Of a stretch of 64,000 bases of DNA, positions 18,596-26,233 are shown piece after piece; position 1 is the first letter of the stretch, and the number at the start of each line of letters is the position of its first letter. The notes beneath the pieces were generated by a model. The model worked only from the letters and a program-made list of their open reading frames with translations. It ran no database searches and was not told the origin of the DNA. The position numbers and the translations under genes were made by a program. Source of the stretch: JAMBLL01 sp964460075 (GTDB lineage: Bacteria > Actinomycetota > Acidimicrobiia > Spongiisociales > UBA5794); assembly GCA_964460075.1 (NCBI GenBank), contig CAYWPC010000003.1, forward strand, positions 1 to 64,000. The letters run 5' to 3'.

Positions 18596-19776
18596 CTGTC
18601 CACGTCCCCCAACACGAAATCCAAGGAGCCCATGATCGCAACGAGGTCAGGAATCAGTTGATCCTGCAGTATCCATGGGAGGATCGTGAGGTTCGAGAAC
18701 GACGTCGAGCGGATCTTGAGGCGATACGGGATCTTGCCACCCTCTGAGACGATGTAGTACCCGAACTCCCCCTTCGGGTTCTCTGCTCTCGAGTACACCT
18801 GGCCCTGAGGCACCTTGAGCACACGGGGAACCTTTGCTTGAAGCGGGCCAGACGGGATCTTGTCTATCGCCTGCCTGACGATCTTGACAGACTCACGGAT
18901 CTCACCGAGCCGAACGACGAAACGGTCGTAACAGTCACCGCCGGATCTGGTGACGACGTCGAAGTCGACCTGGTCATACATCAAGTAGCTGTCGGCCTTT
19001 CGAAGGTCGTAGGCGACACCGCTGGCACGAAGGTTCGGACCAGAGACGCCGTACTCGAGAGCCTTGTCGGACGGGATGACCCCTATACCGACCGTGCGCA
19101 TGATGATGAACTCGTTTCCTGTCACGAGCTGATCGATATCGTCACAAACCGAGTCCACCCGATCGATGGCTGCCGCCGTCCGCTCAAAGAACCCGGCTGG
19201 CAGGTCCATCGACTGCTTCTTGGTGGCTCGCCCGCCGCCGTACGCAGGCTTGACGCCACCGACACGGTTGAAGTTCGGGTGAAAGCGGCCACCGGTGACA
19301 TCTTCGATGAGTTCGAGGATTCTCTCGCGTTCACGCAATGAGTACATGAGGGGTGTGGTTGCACCGAGTTCGAGGGGATAGGAGGACATGAAGACGAGGT
19401 GCGATGAGATCCTTGCGAGTTCTGACAAGATGAGACGGATCCACTGCGCCCGTTCAGGTGCTTCGACACCCATGAGTCTCTCGACTCCAAGGATGAACGG
19501 AATCTCGTTCGCGAACCCCGACACCCAATCGATCCGGTTGACAAGAGCGGTGATCTGGGCGTACGTCCGGACCTCTGACAGCTTCTCGTATCCTCTGTGC
19601 ATGTAGCCGATGACCGGCTCGACTTCCCTCACTCGCTCACCGTCGATCTTTGCGACGAGACGCAACACACCGTGGGTCGCCGGGTGCTGAGGGCCGATGT
19701 TGAGGGTCATGTCTGGTGTCTGGAGCTCGACGGAGACCGCGACCTCGGACCGGTGCATCATCTCCCTGGAGGTCAC
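18592..19776 (-). CDS. nuoD: NADH-quinone oxidoreductase-type subunit D (NuoD, cluster 1)
   Basis: A 394-residue 49-kDa-type subunit of the quinone-reducing module. The quinone-site loop GPQHPATHG has both His residues. The segment IGYMHRGYEKLSE contains the arginine (residue 61) that NDUFAF7 methylates in mitochondria. The C terminus GSLDFVLGDVDR is canonical. The start is GTG 19776 in a GTGA overlap with nuoC, with GGAGGTG six bases upstream; ATG codons a few residues later are less well placed. Confidence 0.95.
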   Translation of the reverse strand: MTSREMMHRSEVAVSVELQTPDMTLNIGPQHPATHGVLRLVAKIDGERVREVEPVIGYMHRGYEKLSEVRTYAQITALVNRIDWVSGFANEIPFILGVERLMGVEAPERAQWIRLILSELARISSHLVFMSSYPLELGATTPLMYSLRERERILELIEDVTGGRFHPNFNRVGGVKPAYGGGRATKKQSMDLPAGFFERTAAAIDRVDSVCDDIDQLVTGNEFIIMRTVGIGVIPSDKALEYGVSGPNLRASGVAYDLRKADSYLMYDQVDFDVVTRSGGDCYDRFVVRLGEIRESVKIVRQAIDKIPSGPLQAKVPRVLKVPQGQVYSRAENPKGEFGYYIVSEGGKIPYRLKIRSTSFSNLTILPWILQDQLIPDLVAIMGSLDFVLGDVDR

Positions 19777-20390
19777 GCTTCACCTCCGTCGTCTTCCTTG
19801 CCTGGCAGGTCCTCCACATCCACGTCGCCTGGCCAGGGCTTGACATCCCGTGAGATCAGCGGATACGACTTAAGCAACGGATTTCCGATGAAGTCATCGG
19901 GGAGATAGAGCGGCTTGAGGTTGTCGTTGCCCACAAAATCGATGCCAAACATCTCGTGAGCCTCGCGCTCATGCCACGCTGCTCCGCCGATCGTTGGTGT
20001 GAGTGATCCCAGAGAGGGATTGTCCTTTGGCACCACGGTGACGAAATGCGCTGCGTCCGCGTTCACAACGGACGACAGCCGGCAGATGACCTCGAACCGT
20101 TCTTCGAGCGCCTCTGGGTCAGCGACACCGTCGCCGACCTCCGTCGTCTTCGACCAGTCAATCCCGGCAAGCCACGAAAAGAATGGAAGCTCGCCGCGAG
20201 CTTCCACGATGGTGTCCACCCACGAGTCGCGGTCCACGAATATCCGTACGGTCTCGAAATCGACCTGCCAACCCTCAGCGCCGAGCCGCTCAGCAAGATC
20301 GGACGCGAAAGCTGCGAGCGGATCAGGTACGGATTCTGTGGCCACAGTGGTCTCGGCTGTCCCTGGCGCCGTGTCCGACGTGTCGCTCAT
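19773..20390 (-). CDS. nuoC: NADH-quinone oxidoreductase-type subunit C (NuoC, cluster 1)
   Basis: A 205-residue 30-kDa-type subunit. Family signature HEREAHEMFGIDFVGN, followed by LPDDFIGNPLLKSYPL, is in the C-terminal half. The first 25 residues are an acidic, Thr-rich extension. The start chosen is ATG 20390, overlapping the nuoB stop by four bases; the longer open frame upstream (to 20882) only shadows nuoB. Confidence 0.93.
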   Translation of the reverse strand: MSDTSDTAPGTAETTVATESVPDPLAAFASDLAERLGAEGWQVDFETVRIFVDRDSWVDTIVEARGELPFFSWLAGIDWSKTTEVGDGVADPEALEERFEVICRLSSVVNADAAHFVTVVPKDNPSLGSLTPTIGGAAWHEREAHEMFGIDFVGNDNLKPLYLPDDFIGNPLLKSYPLISRDVKPWPGDVDVEDLPGKEDDGGEA

Positions 20391-20866
20391 CGATCGCCCT
20401 TCCACTTCTCTTGCACGTTCTCGTTGGTGATCTGTGCCTGGAGCATCACGATCCCGTCGAGGAGTGCCTCGGGCCTTGGCGGACAACCTGGAATGTAGAT
20501 GTCGACGGGGATCAACTGATCGACGCCCTTGGTCACGGAGTACGAATCCCAGTACGGGCCGCCAGTGTTGGAACACGAACCCATCGAGATCACGTATTTC
20601 GGCTCCGGCATCTGATCGTAGAGCCGCTTCACAGCGGGCGCCATCTTGTCGGTGAGCGTGCCCGCAACGACCATGAGGTCGGCCTGCCTCGGTGAGGCCG
20701 GAAGCGGAATCACACCGAACCGCATGGCGTCGTATCGGGGGCTGAACACGGCCATGACCTCGATAGCGCAACACGCGAGCCCGAACTGGAAGTACCACAA
20801 CGAGTATTTCCTGGACCAGTTCAAGAGCCACGAAAGGGGCTTCGGGGCCCCGAACTTCTCGATCAC
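20387..20866 (-). CDS. nuoB: NADH-quinone oxidoreductase-type subunit B (NuoB, cluster 1)
   Basis: A 159-residue subunit carrying cluster N2, the last cluster before quinone. Ligands are the tandem Cys pair in FGLACCAIE plus Cys in SMGSCSNTGG and IPGCPPRPEA. The start is GTG 20866, a GTGA overlap with the nuoA stop; the frame extends upstream only through nuoA. Confidence 0.95.
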   Translation of the reverse strand: MIEKFGAPKPLSWLLNWSRKYSLWYFQFGLACCAIEVMAVFSPRYDAMRFGVIPLPASPRQADLMVVAGTLTDKMAPAVKRLYDQMPEPKYVISMGSCSNTGGPYWDSYSVTKGVDQLIPVDIYIPGCPPRPEALLDGIVMLQAQITNENVQEKWKGDR

Positions 20867-21246
20867 TCCCACCGAAGGACACCCTTTCTGATGGCGTAGA
20901 TCAAACCGAGGAGCAGCATTGCGATGAACACGAACATCTCGACGAGTGCAAAGACGCCAAAGCCGTTCGAGTCGAAGAACTCCAATTGGGTCGCCCACGG
21001 AAAGATGAAGACGGCTTCAACGTCGAAAATGAGGAACAGCACAGCAAAGACGTAGTACCGGATGTGGCTCTGATTCCATCCTCCGCCCAACGGCTCGATA
21101 CCGGACTCATATGGAACGTCCTTGAAGCCACCCGGTGCCTTGGGTGCCAGGAGCTTGGAGGCACCAACGGCGCCACCAACCAGCATCGCGCCGATGGCGA
21201 TAAAGACTGCAACGGTGACGTAATCGCCGTAATACTGATTGAGCAC
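20863..21246 (-). CDS. nuoA: NADH-quinone oxidoreductase-type subunit A (NuoA, cluster 1)
   Basis: A 127-residue membrane subunit with three helices; the conserved acidic pair is present in FLIFDVEAVFIFPWA. It is the first gene of an operon of eleven tightly packed genes (A-B-C-D-H-I-J-K-L-M-N) that lacks nuoE, nuoF and nuoG, the gene content of ferredoxin- or F420H2-type enzymes. The start is GTG 21246 with GAGGGG upstream. Confidence 0.94.
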   Translation of the reverse strand: MLNQYYGDYVTVAVFIAIGAMLVGGAVGASKLLAPKAPGGFKDVPYESGIEPLGGGWNQSHIRYYVFAVLFLIFDVEAVFIFPWATQLEFFDSNGFGVFALVEMFVFIAMLLLGLIYAIRKGVLRWE

Positions 21247-21298
21247 TCCGAAAACCCCTCGAGCCTCTTACGGCCGGTCAAGCCGCCAACGCGAAGCG

Positions 21299-21328
21299 AT
21301 ACTACCGGTGCTCACACCCCACAAACAA
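21299..21328 (-). promoter_or_regulatory. Possible sigma-70-type promoter for the 11-subunit nuo operon
   Basis: On the minus strand a -35-like TTGTTT and a -10-like TAGTAT are 18 bases apart, about 55 bases upstream of the nuoA GTG. This is the only reasonable pair in the 144-base divergent gap. It was spotted by eye and not scored. Confidence 0.35.
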
Positions 21329-21390
21329 TCTATTCGTACTTTCTCATGCCGAAACAACAGCACGCCTCTGCGGTCGAGTAGCGTCAGGCC

Positions 21391-22485
21391 ATGACTCGGA
21401 TCAAGCCTCCCATCTACGGCGGCCGGAGCCTCGTGAACCTGATGGCAGAGCTCGAGGCTCGGTGGAGCGGAACGAGCGAATCGCCACGGCTCGCCAACGA
21501 TCTGCGCGCCAAGATCCCGGAGGGAAGATCGACCGTTCTGGTCCTCTTCGATGGTCTTGGAAGCCACCAACTTCGTCATCCGAACGCCATCGAGCTCGCG
21601 GCCGATCACACAGATGACCTTGACGCGCCTTTTCCGACTACGACAACGGTGAGCCTCGCAACCGTTGCCACAGCGCTCCCACCTTCCAAGCACGGGCTGA
21701 TTGCATACCAGCTGTGGCTTCCGAACATCGGAAAGATCGTGAACACGATCCACATGACAACGATGTGGGGAGATCGGATCGACCAGGACCATGTCTCATT
21801 CTTGCCGAAGTTCAATCTATGGGAACGGCTGACACACGCAGGTGTCGATGTGACGACGGTTCAGCCAGACCATTTCGACCGAACACCACTCTCCCTCGCC
21901 CTCTACCGTGGCGCATCATTCGCACCGTACCGAACCCTCCACGATGCCGCCGAGCAAGTCGTCGAGTTGGCCCAGGCGCCTGGGCGTCTCATCTTCCTGT
22001 ACGTGCCACACATCGATTTCGCAGCCCACGTGGCAGGCCAAACCTCTCAGGACTACAGCACTGCGGTCGCGGCGGCAAACAACCTGTGGACACGGCTGGT
22101 GTCTGATGTGCCCACAGAGACGGTGCTCATCGGAACAGCAGATCACGGACACGTCGACATCCAAGAGGCGAACAAAGTTCGTCTCTCGAAGGACCAGGAA
22201 CAGGGTCGGACCCTCTATGGCGACCCACGGGCGGTCTTCGTCAAGGGTGACGGCGCGTCACTCGCGACGCAGCTCCCCGCCGAGTGGGTCCCGTTCGCAG
22301 ATATAGCGGACCTGTGGGGTGCACAGCCGTATCACGAGTCGTTCGAGGAACGACGACCAGACGGCATCCTCTTCGCCCACGACGGGTACGCACTCTTCCA
22401 TCGAAGAAGCAACGACCGCCTGGTCGGCCACCATGGCGGGTTGAGCGACGAGGAGCGCGTCATACCGCTCCTCGTGCGCACCTGA
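21391..22485 (+). CDS. Alkaline-phosphatase-superfamily phosphodiesterase/nucleotide pyrophosphatase-like protein
   Basis: A 364-residue protein of the type I phosphodiesterase/nucleotide pyrophosphatase family, with two-metal-site features: the first Asp in VLVLFDGLGS, a Thr-rich nucleophile loop (PTTTTVSLATVATALPPSKHG), HIDFAAHVAG, GTADHGH and a final LVGHHGGL. No signal peptide or membrane helix is visible, so a cytoplasmic location is likely. It is transcribed divergently from the nuo operon and separated from the YHS gene by about 190 bases with a hairpin between. The substrate is not predictable. Confidence 0.85.
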   Translation: MTRIKPPIYGGRSLVNLMAELEARWSGTSESPRLANDLRAKIPEGRSTVLVLFDGLGSHQLRHPNAIELAADHTDDLDAPFPTTTTVSLATVATALPPSKHGLIAYQLWLPNIGKIVNTIHMTTMWGDRIDQDHVSFLPKFNLWERLTHAGVDVTTVQPDHFDRTPLSLALYRGASFAPYRTLHDAAEQVVELAQAPGRLIFLYVPHIDFAAHVAGQTSQDYSTAVAAANNLWTRLVSDVPTETVLIGTADHGHVDIQEANKVRLSKDQEQGRTLYGDPRAVFVKGDGASLATQLPAEWVPFADIADLWGAQPYHESFEERRPDGILFAHDGYALFHRRSNDRLVGHHGGLSDEERVIPLLVRT

Positions 22486-22568
22486 CGGGTGGCACAACCC
22501 TCGATCGGGACCACTGATGAGCGGAATAGCGCACGCCGACACCTGGCCACCAGGGCACGCCATTGAGC

Positions 22569-22590
22569 GACCCCACCCCGGGTGGGGGTC
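22569..22590. terminator. GC-rich hairpin, possible terminator after the phosphodiesterase gene
   Basis: The sequence GACCCCACCC followed by CGGGTGGGGGTC folds into a very stable stem with one bulged G, about 85 bases after the stop codon at 22485. No U tract follows, so intrinsic termination is uncertain; it may only attenuate or insulate the downstream operon. Confidence 0.4.
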
Positions 22591-22623
22591 GATGTACCGA
22601 AATCCCTGTATCATCCCGTCAAC

Positions 22624-22647
22624 CACCATGCCACCGATGGCACGGTG
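22624..22647. promoter_or_regulatory. 24-base dyad in the leader of the YHS/Nuo-like operon
   Basis: CACCATGCCACC and GATGGCACGGTG form an inverted repeat (CACC-n-TGCCA, 4-base loop, TGGCA-n-GGTG) with a single internal mismatch. It lies 30 bases before the YHS start codon, close to where a repressor or a 5'-UTR hairpin would act. No matching regulator consensus was recognised. Confidence 0.4.
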
Positions 22648-22677
22648 AAGACATCCGGATCAAGCCAAGGAGGCGAA

Positions 22678-22824
22678 ATGGCTGTCAAAGACCCAATTTG
22701 CGCAATGGTCATCGAGGAGAGCGATGCCGTCGGCTCGAGTGAGCACGATGGCAAGACGTATTACTTCTGCTCGATGGATTGCAAAGAGGAGTTCGACGAG
22801 AACCCCGAGGATTACGCCGACTGA
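22678..22824 (+). CDS. Small YHS-domain protein
   Basis: A 48-residue protein that is nearly all YHS domain: VKDPICAMVI at the start, then GKTYYFCSMDCKEEFDENPEDY. The Cys residues (CAM and CSMDC) are the usual metal (often copper) or thiol site of YHS domains, which occur in metal ATPases and metallochaperones. The ATG at 22678 is preceded by AAGGAGG. It ends only 17 bases before the NuoA-like gene, so it is probably the first cistron of that operon. Metal delivery or sensing is inference. Confidence 0.85.
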   Translation: MAVKDPICAMVIEESDAVGSSEHDGKTYYFCSMDCKEEFDENPEDYAD

Positions 22825-22841
22825 CCGAAAGGGCTTGAAAA

Positions 22842-23195
22842 GTGGGAGGCATTGGCGCGGCGCTGTTGGTGTTCGTCGGATCGCTCATAGCGATCGGCGT
22901 GACGCAATGGGTGTGGGCTGCAACGGGTGAACACGACTTGACCGCTCCTGAACGGGTACCGTTCGGGGGCGGCGTGGAGCCCGAGTTTCACGCGTGGAAC
23001 AGGTTTCACATCCGTTACTACGCCATGGCTCTCCTCTTTCTCGCATTCGACATGGAGATGGTGTTCATGTACCCGTGGGCAGTGGTATTCATCCGAGAAG
23101 GCCTCTTGGCCCTGATCGAGATGCTCATGTTCATCCTGATCCTCGTTGTTGGAATGGTGTATGCCTGGCGTGAGAAGAGCTTTGAGTGGGCCTGA
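22842..23195 (+). CDS. NuoA-like subunit of a divergent complex-I-like membrane complex
   Basis: A 117-residue, three-helix NuoA homologue. The second helix retains FHIRYYAMALLFLAFDMEMVF with the conserved Asp and Glu, followed by YPWAVVF. The usual Cys/Glu-containing loop between helices 1 and 2 is changed to FGGGVEPEFHAW. The start is GTG 22842. It overlaps the next gene by ten bases. It opens a set containing NuoA, a B/D fusion and NuoH, J, K, L, M and N homologues, but no C, E, F, G or I. Confidence 0.9.
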   Translation: MGGIGAALLVFVGSLIAIGVTQWVWAATGEHDLTAPERVPFGGGVEPEFHAWNRFHIRYYAMALLFLAFDMEMVFMYPWAVVFIREGLLALIEMLMFILILVVGMVYAWREKSFEWA

Positions 23196-24466
23196 AAGCC
23201 CGACTCTCCCATCTCGCAAAGACCGGCGAAGTGCCGGTCTTTGCAGTCGTTGGCAGTGGCTATCGATCCCAGATACATCGACTGCGCCTCATGGAGGGAA
23301 TCAACATCGTGGCAACACCGCGACACGCTGCGGTGCTGCTAGTCGCCGGATCACTCTCCGGGGACGCTGCGGAATCCGTTATCCGGGTTCACGATCAGAT
23401 GGCTGGACCACGAGTAACCGTTAGCTGGGGTCCCCAGGAGACAACAGTGGTACCGGTACAGGCACATACCTCGGGTGACGCCGCAGAGATCGCCGCCTTG
23501 ATCCGAGAACAGTTCCACGATGTCTTGACGGGGGCGATCCCACCAGAAGCACCACTGCTCCCAGACGTCGACCCTGTCGAGTGGCGAGGTGTGGGCCCGT
23601 ACGGACACGGCGGCACAGGGATGACCGGCGGAACACCCTACGGCAGACCACTGCCACTGCGTGCACCAGACCGCGACGGCCTTGAGCTGGACGAACTGCC
23701 GATCACGATCGGACCTTGGTTCGTCGGATTCCCTCCGAGCCTCGCTCTACGGGTGTCGCTGCAAGGAGACGTGGCCCAGGCGGTCGAAGTGGCATCGAGG
23801 AATCTCGTAGCAACCGACCCTGACGGAGTGTTCGCCCTAGCCCTACGCGAGCCGACACCGATCCGAGACCTCGAGATGGCTCGCGCTCGGCACCATCTCG
23901 AATGGATCGCCGACGCTCTCCTTGTCGCTGGTGTCGACCGCTTGGCCGCTCGGGCAGACCGCCTCGCCGCATCGATCAACCCCGGTGATACTGCTGCGAT
24001 CGAGCGGCTGATGACGGCCGCACGCCGGTCACTGCTCCGCCCCATGGCACTCCGAAAGGTTGGCATTCTGCCTTCGGACATGGACCTTGCAGGCCTCGGT
24101 CCGATAGCGCGAGCGACAGGGATACGAGACGACCGTCGGACATCAGAACAGTCCTACATCGACATCGGCTTTCGACCGGTGACGACAACTACAGGTGATG
24201 CATGGGCACGGTTCGTGCAGCGGACCGCAGAGGCGGCCCAAGCGGTCGAGCTCGCAGGCCGAGCAGACGAGCGCCGAGCCTTTGGCAACGGCGAAGTCGA
24301 GGCACCCGACGGCGTGCACAGGGTTGGTGGACCGAGTCCAGCAGACACGCTACTGGCAACGCTCGACACGGTGCTTGCCGGAATGGAATGGGGAGACCTC
24401 GTCACCACCGTCCACTCACTCGACATCGATATGGAATCGGTGACCGTTGGGAGCCCTGCAGCATGA
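23186..24466 (+). CDS. Cysteine-free NuoB-NuoD-like fusion protein (cofactor-less connector)
   Basis: A 426-residue soluble protein. Residues about 15-85 resemble NuoB or the small subunit of group 4 hydrogenases (TPRHAAVLLVAG, then VIRVHDQMAGPRVTVSWG). The Cys pair and the MGxC and PGCPP ligands are absent; the whole protein has no Cys. Residues about 170-424 resemble NuoD: ITIGPWFVGFPPSLALRVS replaces GPQHPATHG and lacks its quinone-site His residues. GDAWARFVQRTAEAAQAVEL follows, and the end MEWGDLVTTVHSLDIDMESV matches the NuoD C terminus. GTG 23186 overlaps the NuoA-like gene; the stop overlaps the NuoH-like ATG. It probably caps the membrane arm without electron transfer. Confidence 0.75.
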   Translation: MGLKARLSHLAKTGEVPVFAVVGSGYRSQIHRLRLMEGINIVATPRHAAVLLVAGSLSGDAAESVIRVHDQMAGPRVTVSWGPQETTVVPVQAHTSGDAAEIAALIREQFHDVLTGAIPPEAPLLPDVDPVEWRGVGPYGHGGTGMTGGTPYGRPLPLRAPDRDGLELDELPITIGPWFVGFPPSLALRVSLQGDVAQAVEVASRNLVATDPDGVFALALREPTPIRDLEMARARHHLEWIADALLVAGVDRLAARADRLAASINPGDTAAIERLMTAARRSLLRPMALRKVGILPSDMDLAGLGPIARATGIRDDRRTSEQSYIDIGFRPVTTTTGDAWARFVQRTAEAAQAVELAGRADERRAFGNGEVEAPDGVHRVGGPSPADTLLATLDTVLAGMEWGDLVTTVHSLDIDMESVTVGSPAA

Positions 24467-25371
24467 CAGCCCTCGGAATCTTCGCCCAGATAGCTGCCAT
24501 GCTCATCGTCGGTTCCTACGTCGTGGCTGTAGCCGACCGCCTCATGACGGGCTCACCGACACGAGTTCGCTCCGCTCTGTTGTACCCGATCAAGCGACTG
24601 TCGTTCCTCATGGTGCAACCGAGTACCACCACGGAGCGTCCGGACTTCGCCGCATGGATACTCTCACCAGCGTTGCTGTTGGCGCTCGCTGCCGTGGGTG
24701 CCGTGGCAATCCCGCTAGCCGGCCCCTCTGCAGGTGGCGATATACGCGCAGGCCTGGTGCTTTTCGGCGCGGCGATGCTGATCGTCCTGGTCGCCGTGTT
24801 CATCTTCGGTTGGGCGCCGAACTCTGTGTTCCCCATGATTGGTGGGTATCGATTCGCCGCGGTCGCCCTCTCCGTCGGCATCCCCTTCTCGTTGGTCGTG
24901 CTCACGACAGCGATCCCGGCCGAATCGCTCTCCGTTGGCACGATCGTCGCATCCCAGTCGAGCCTGTGGTACCTCGTGGAACAACCCCTCGGTCTCCCTA
25001 TTTATCTCATCACCGCTGCAGCAATAGCCTTCTGGGGTCCTTTCGACCTCCCTGAAGGCTTCGACCTCGCAGGCGGGATCGCCGCCGAGTCTTCAGGGTT
25101 GAGGCTCGCTGTGTGGCGCTTCGGACGTGCATCGTTGCTCGTGACCTTGTCGCTGATGGGCCAAGCCGTGTTCCTCGGCGGTTACCTCGGGCCGGTGCTT
25201 CCTGGTTGGCTGTGGACTGTGATCAAGACCCTGATACTGCTCATCCTTCTGACCGTGACAGGCCGCACAATCGCCCGCATGCGCGTCCAACGCTTCGTGT
25301 GGTTCGGATGGGTCGTCCTGCTCCCCTTGGCACTGGTCGACGTGTTCCTCTCAGGATGGATTGCACTATGA
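24463..25371 (+). CDS. Divergent NuoH-like membrane subunit
   Basis: A 302-residue membrane protein with about eight helices that aligns to NuoH along its length. It keeps PFDLPE at residues 193-198, AESSG (for TEYSG) and the C-terminal RMRVQRFVWFGWVVLLPLALV. It has lost most quinone-channel and E-channel markers: ERK in helix 1, RxGPN/G, SYE, and the ETNRA before PFDLPE. Instead it has DRLMTGSPTRVRSALLYPIKRL and IGGYRFAAVALSVGI. ATG 24463 is an ATGA overlap with the B/D fusion. It likely links the cap to the antiporter subunits; a functional quinone site is doubtful. Confidence 0.82.
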   Translation: MTALGIFAQIAAMLIVGSYVVAVADRLMTGSPTRVRSALLYPIKRLSFLMVQPSTTTERPDFAAWILSPALLLALAAVGAVAIPLAGPSAGGDIRAGLVLFGAAMLIVLVAVFIFGWAPNSVFPMIGGYRFAAVALSVGIPFSLVVLTTAIPAESLSVGTIVASQSSLWYLVEQPLGLPIYLITAAAIAFWGPFDLPEGFDLAGGIAAESSGLRLAVWRFGRASLLVTLSLMGQAVFLGGYLGPVLPGWLWTVIKTLILLILLTVTGRTIARMRVQRFVWFGWVVLLPLALVDVFLSGWIAL

Positions 25372-25934
25372 CCCCCGAACCACTTTCGTACATCCTTGTC
25401 TCCATCTTCGGCATCGGTGCAGTCGTGTCCGGCTGGCTCGTATTCCGTACCGACTCCATGCTGAGAGCCGCGTACTGGCTCATGGTCTCATTCGTTGCGG
25501 TTGGCGCCATGCTGGTTGTTCTCGATGCCCAGTTCCTTGGACTGATCCTCATCCTGATGATGTCAGGCGAAATGACGATCATGGCGATCTTCATGATCAT
25601 GTTCATGATGAACCCAGCAGGGTTGAATCCAATGACGATGGTGCATCAGCACCGAACATCGATTCTCGCGGGTGTCGGGTCGTTCCTCGTTCTCGCCTAC
25701 GTGGGCATAATCGCCGAGTTCCCTAACCGCCCTGCTCCGCTGACCGACCCCACGGTCGGCCTCGGGGAGGAGCTGCTGGGTCGCTCGATGCTCATATTCG
25801 AGTCGGCGGGCGTCGCCCTTCTCGCAGTCATGATCGGCGCGATAGCCCTCGCAGCCAAACAGGGGCGTTTCGGAGACGCGTTCGCCGGATCCCTGGAACC
25901 CGATATCGATGTCGAGACGGAGAGTCGGACATGA
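25368..25934 (+). CDS. NuoJ-like membrane subunit with a Met-rich helix 3
   Basis: A 188-residue five-helix NuoJ homologue. The helix 3 segment VYAGAVMTLFLF of normal NuoJ is replaced by ILMMSGEMTIMAIFMIMFMM (residues 62-81). It keeps the pi-bulge Gly, loses the Tyr and gains Glu68. The acidic C-terminal tail is about 20 residues. ATG 25368 overlaps the NuoH-like stop by four bases, and its own stop overlaps the NuoK-like gene. The NuoJ helix 3 bulge is the element that shifts during coupling in complex I, so these changes may alter how pumping is driven. Confidence 0.85.
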   Translation: MTPEPLSYILVSIFGIGAVVSGWLVFRTDSMLRAAYWLMVSFVAVGAMLVVLDAQFLGLILILMMSGEMTIMAIFMIMFMMNPAGLNPMTMVHQHRTSILAGVGSFLVLAYVGIIAEFPNRPAPLTDPTVGLGEELLGRSMLIFESAGVALLAVMIGAIALAAKQGRFGDAFAGSLEPDIDVETESRT

Positions 25935-26233
25935 TCGATATTCTCCTCGTTACTGCTGCAGCAATCTTCGGTGTCGGTGTATACGGCGCCCTGAGTCAGC
26001 AATCCTTCGTGATGATCATGATGGGCCTCGAGCTGATGCTCAATAGCGCGGTACTCGTCGTGGTCACCTTCTGGTGGGGAACGACGGGCGGTAACCCCTC
26101 TGGCCAACTCCTCGTCGTCGTGATCCTCGCCGTGATGGCCGTCGAAGCAGCCATCGGTTTCGCCCTCGTCGCAGCCGTGTACAGATCCAGGAAGGCGGAC
26201 ATCACCGAGAAGCTCAAGAGGTTGCGCAACTGA
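25931..26233 (+). CDS. NuoK-like (MrpC-type) membrane subunit
   Basis: A 100-residue, three-helix protein with both functional buried glutamates of NuoK: Glu34 in MGLELMLNS and Glu72 in MAVEAAIGFAL. This argues that the proton path through this part of the complex is retained. It starts in an ATGA overlap with the NuoJ-like gene and shares one base with the NuoL-like start. Confidence 0.9.
   Translation: MIDILLVTAAAIFGVGVYGALSQQSFVMIMMGLELMLNSAVLVVVTFWWGTTGGNPSGQLLVVVILAVMAVEAAIGFALVAAVYRSRKADITEKLKRLRN

Noticed and set aside
23186..24466. The NuoB/NuoD fusion as an artefact of a frameshift or assembly join
   Set aside because: One continuous frame starts inside the end of the NuoA-like gene and stops in an ATGA overlap with the NuoH-like gene. 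Both halves lack ligand residues independently.
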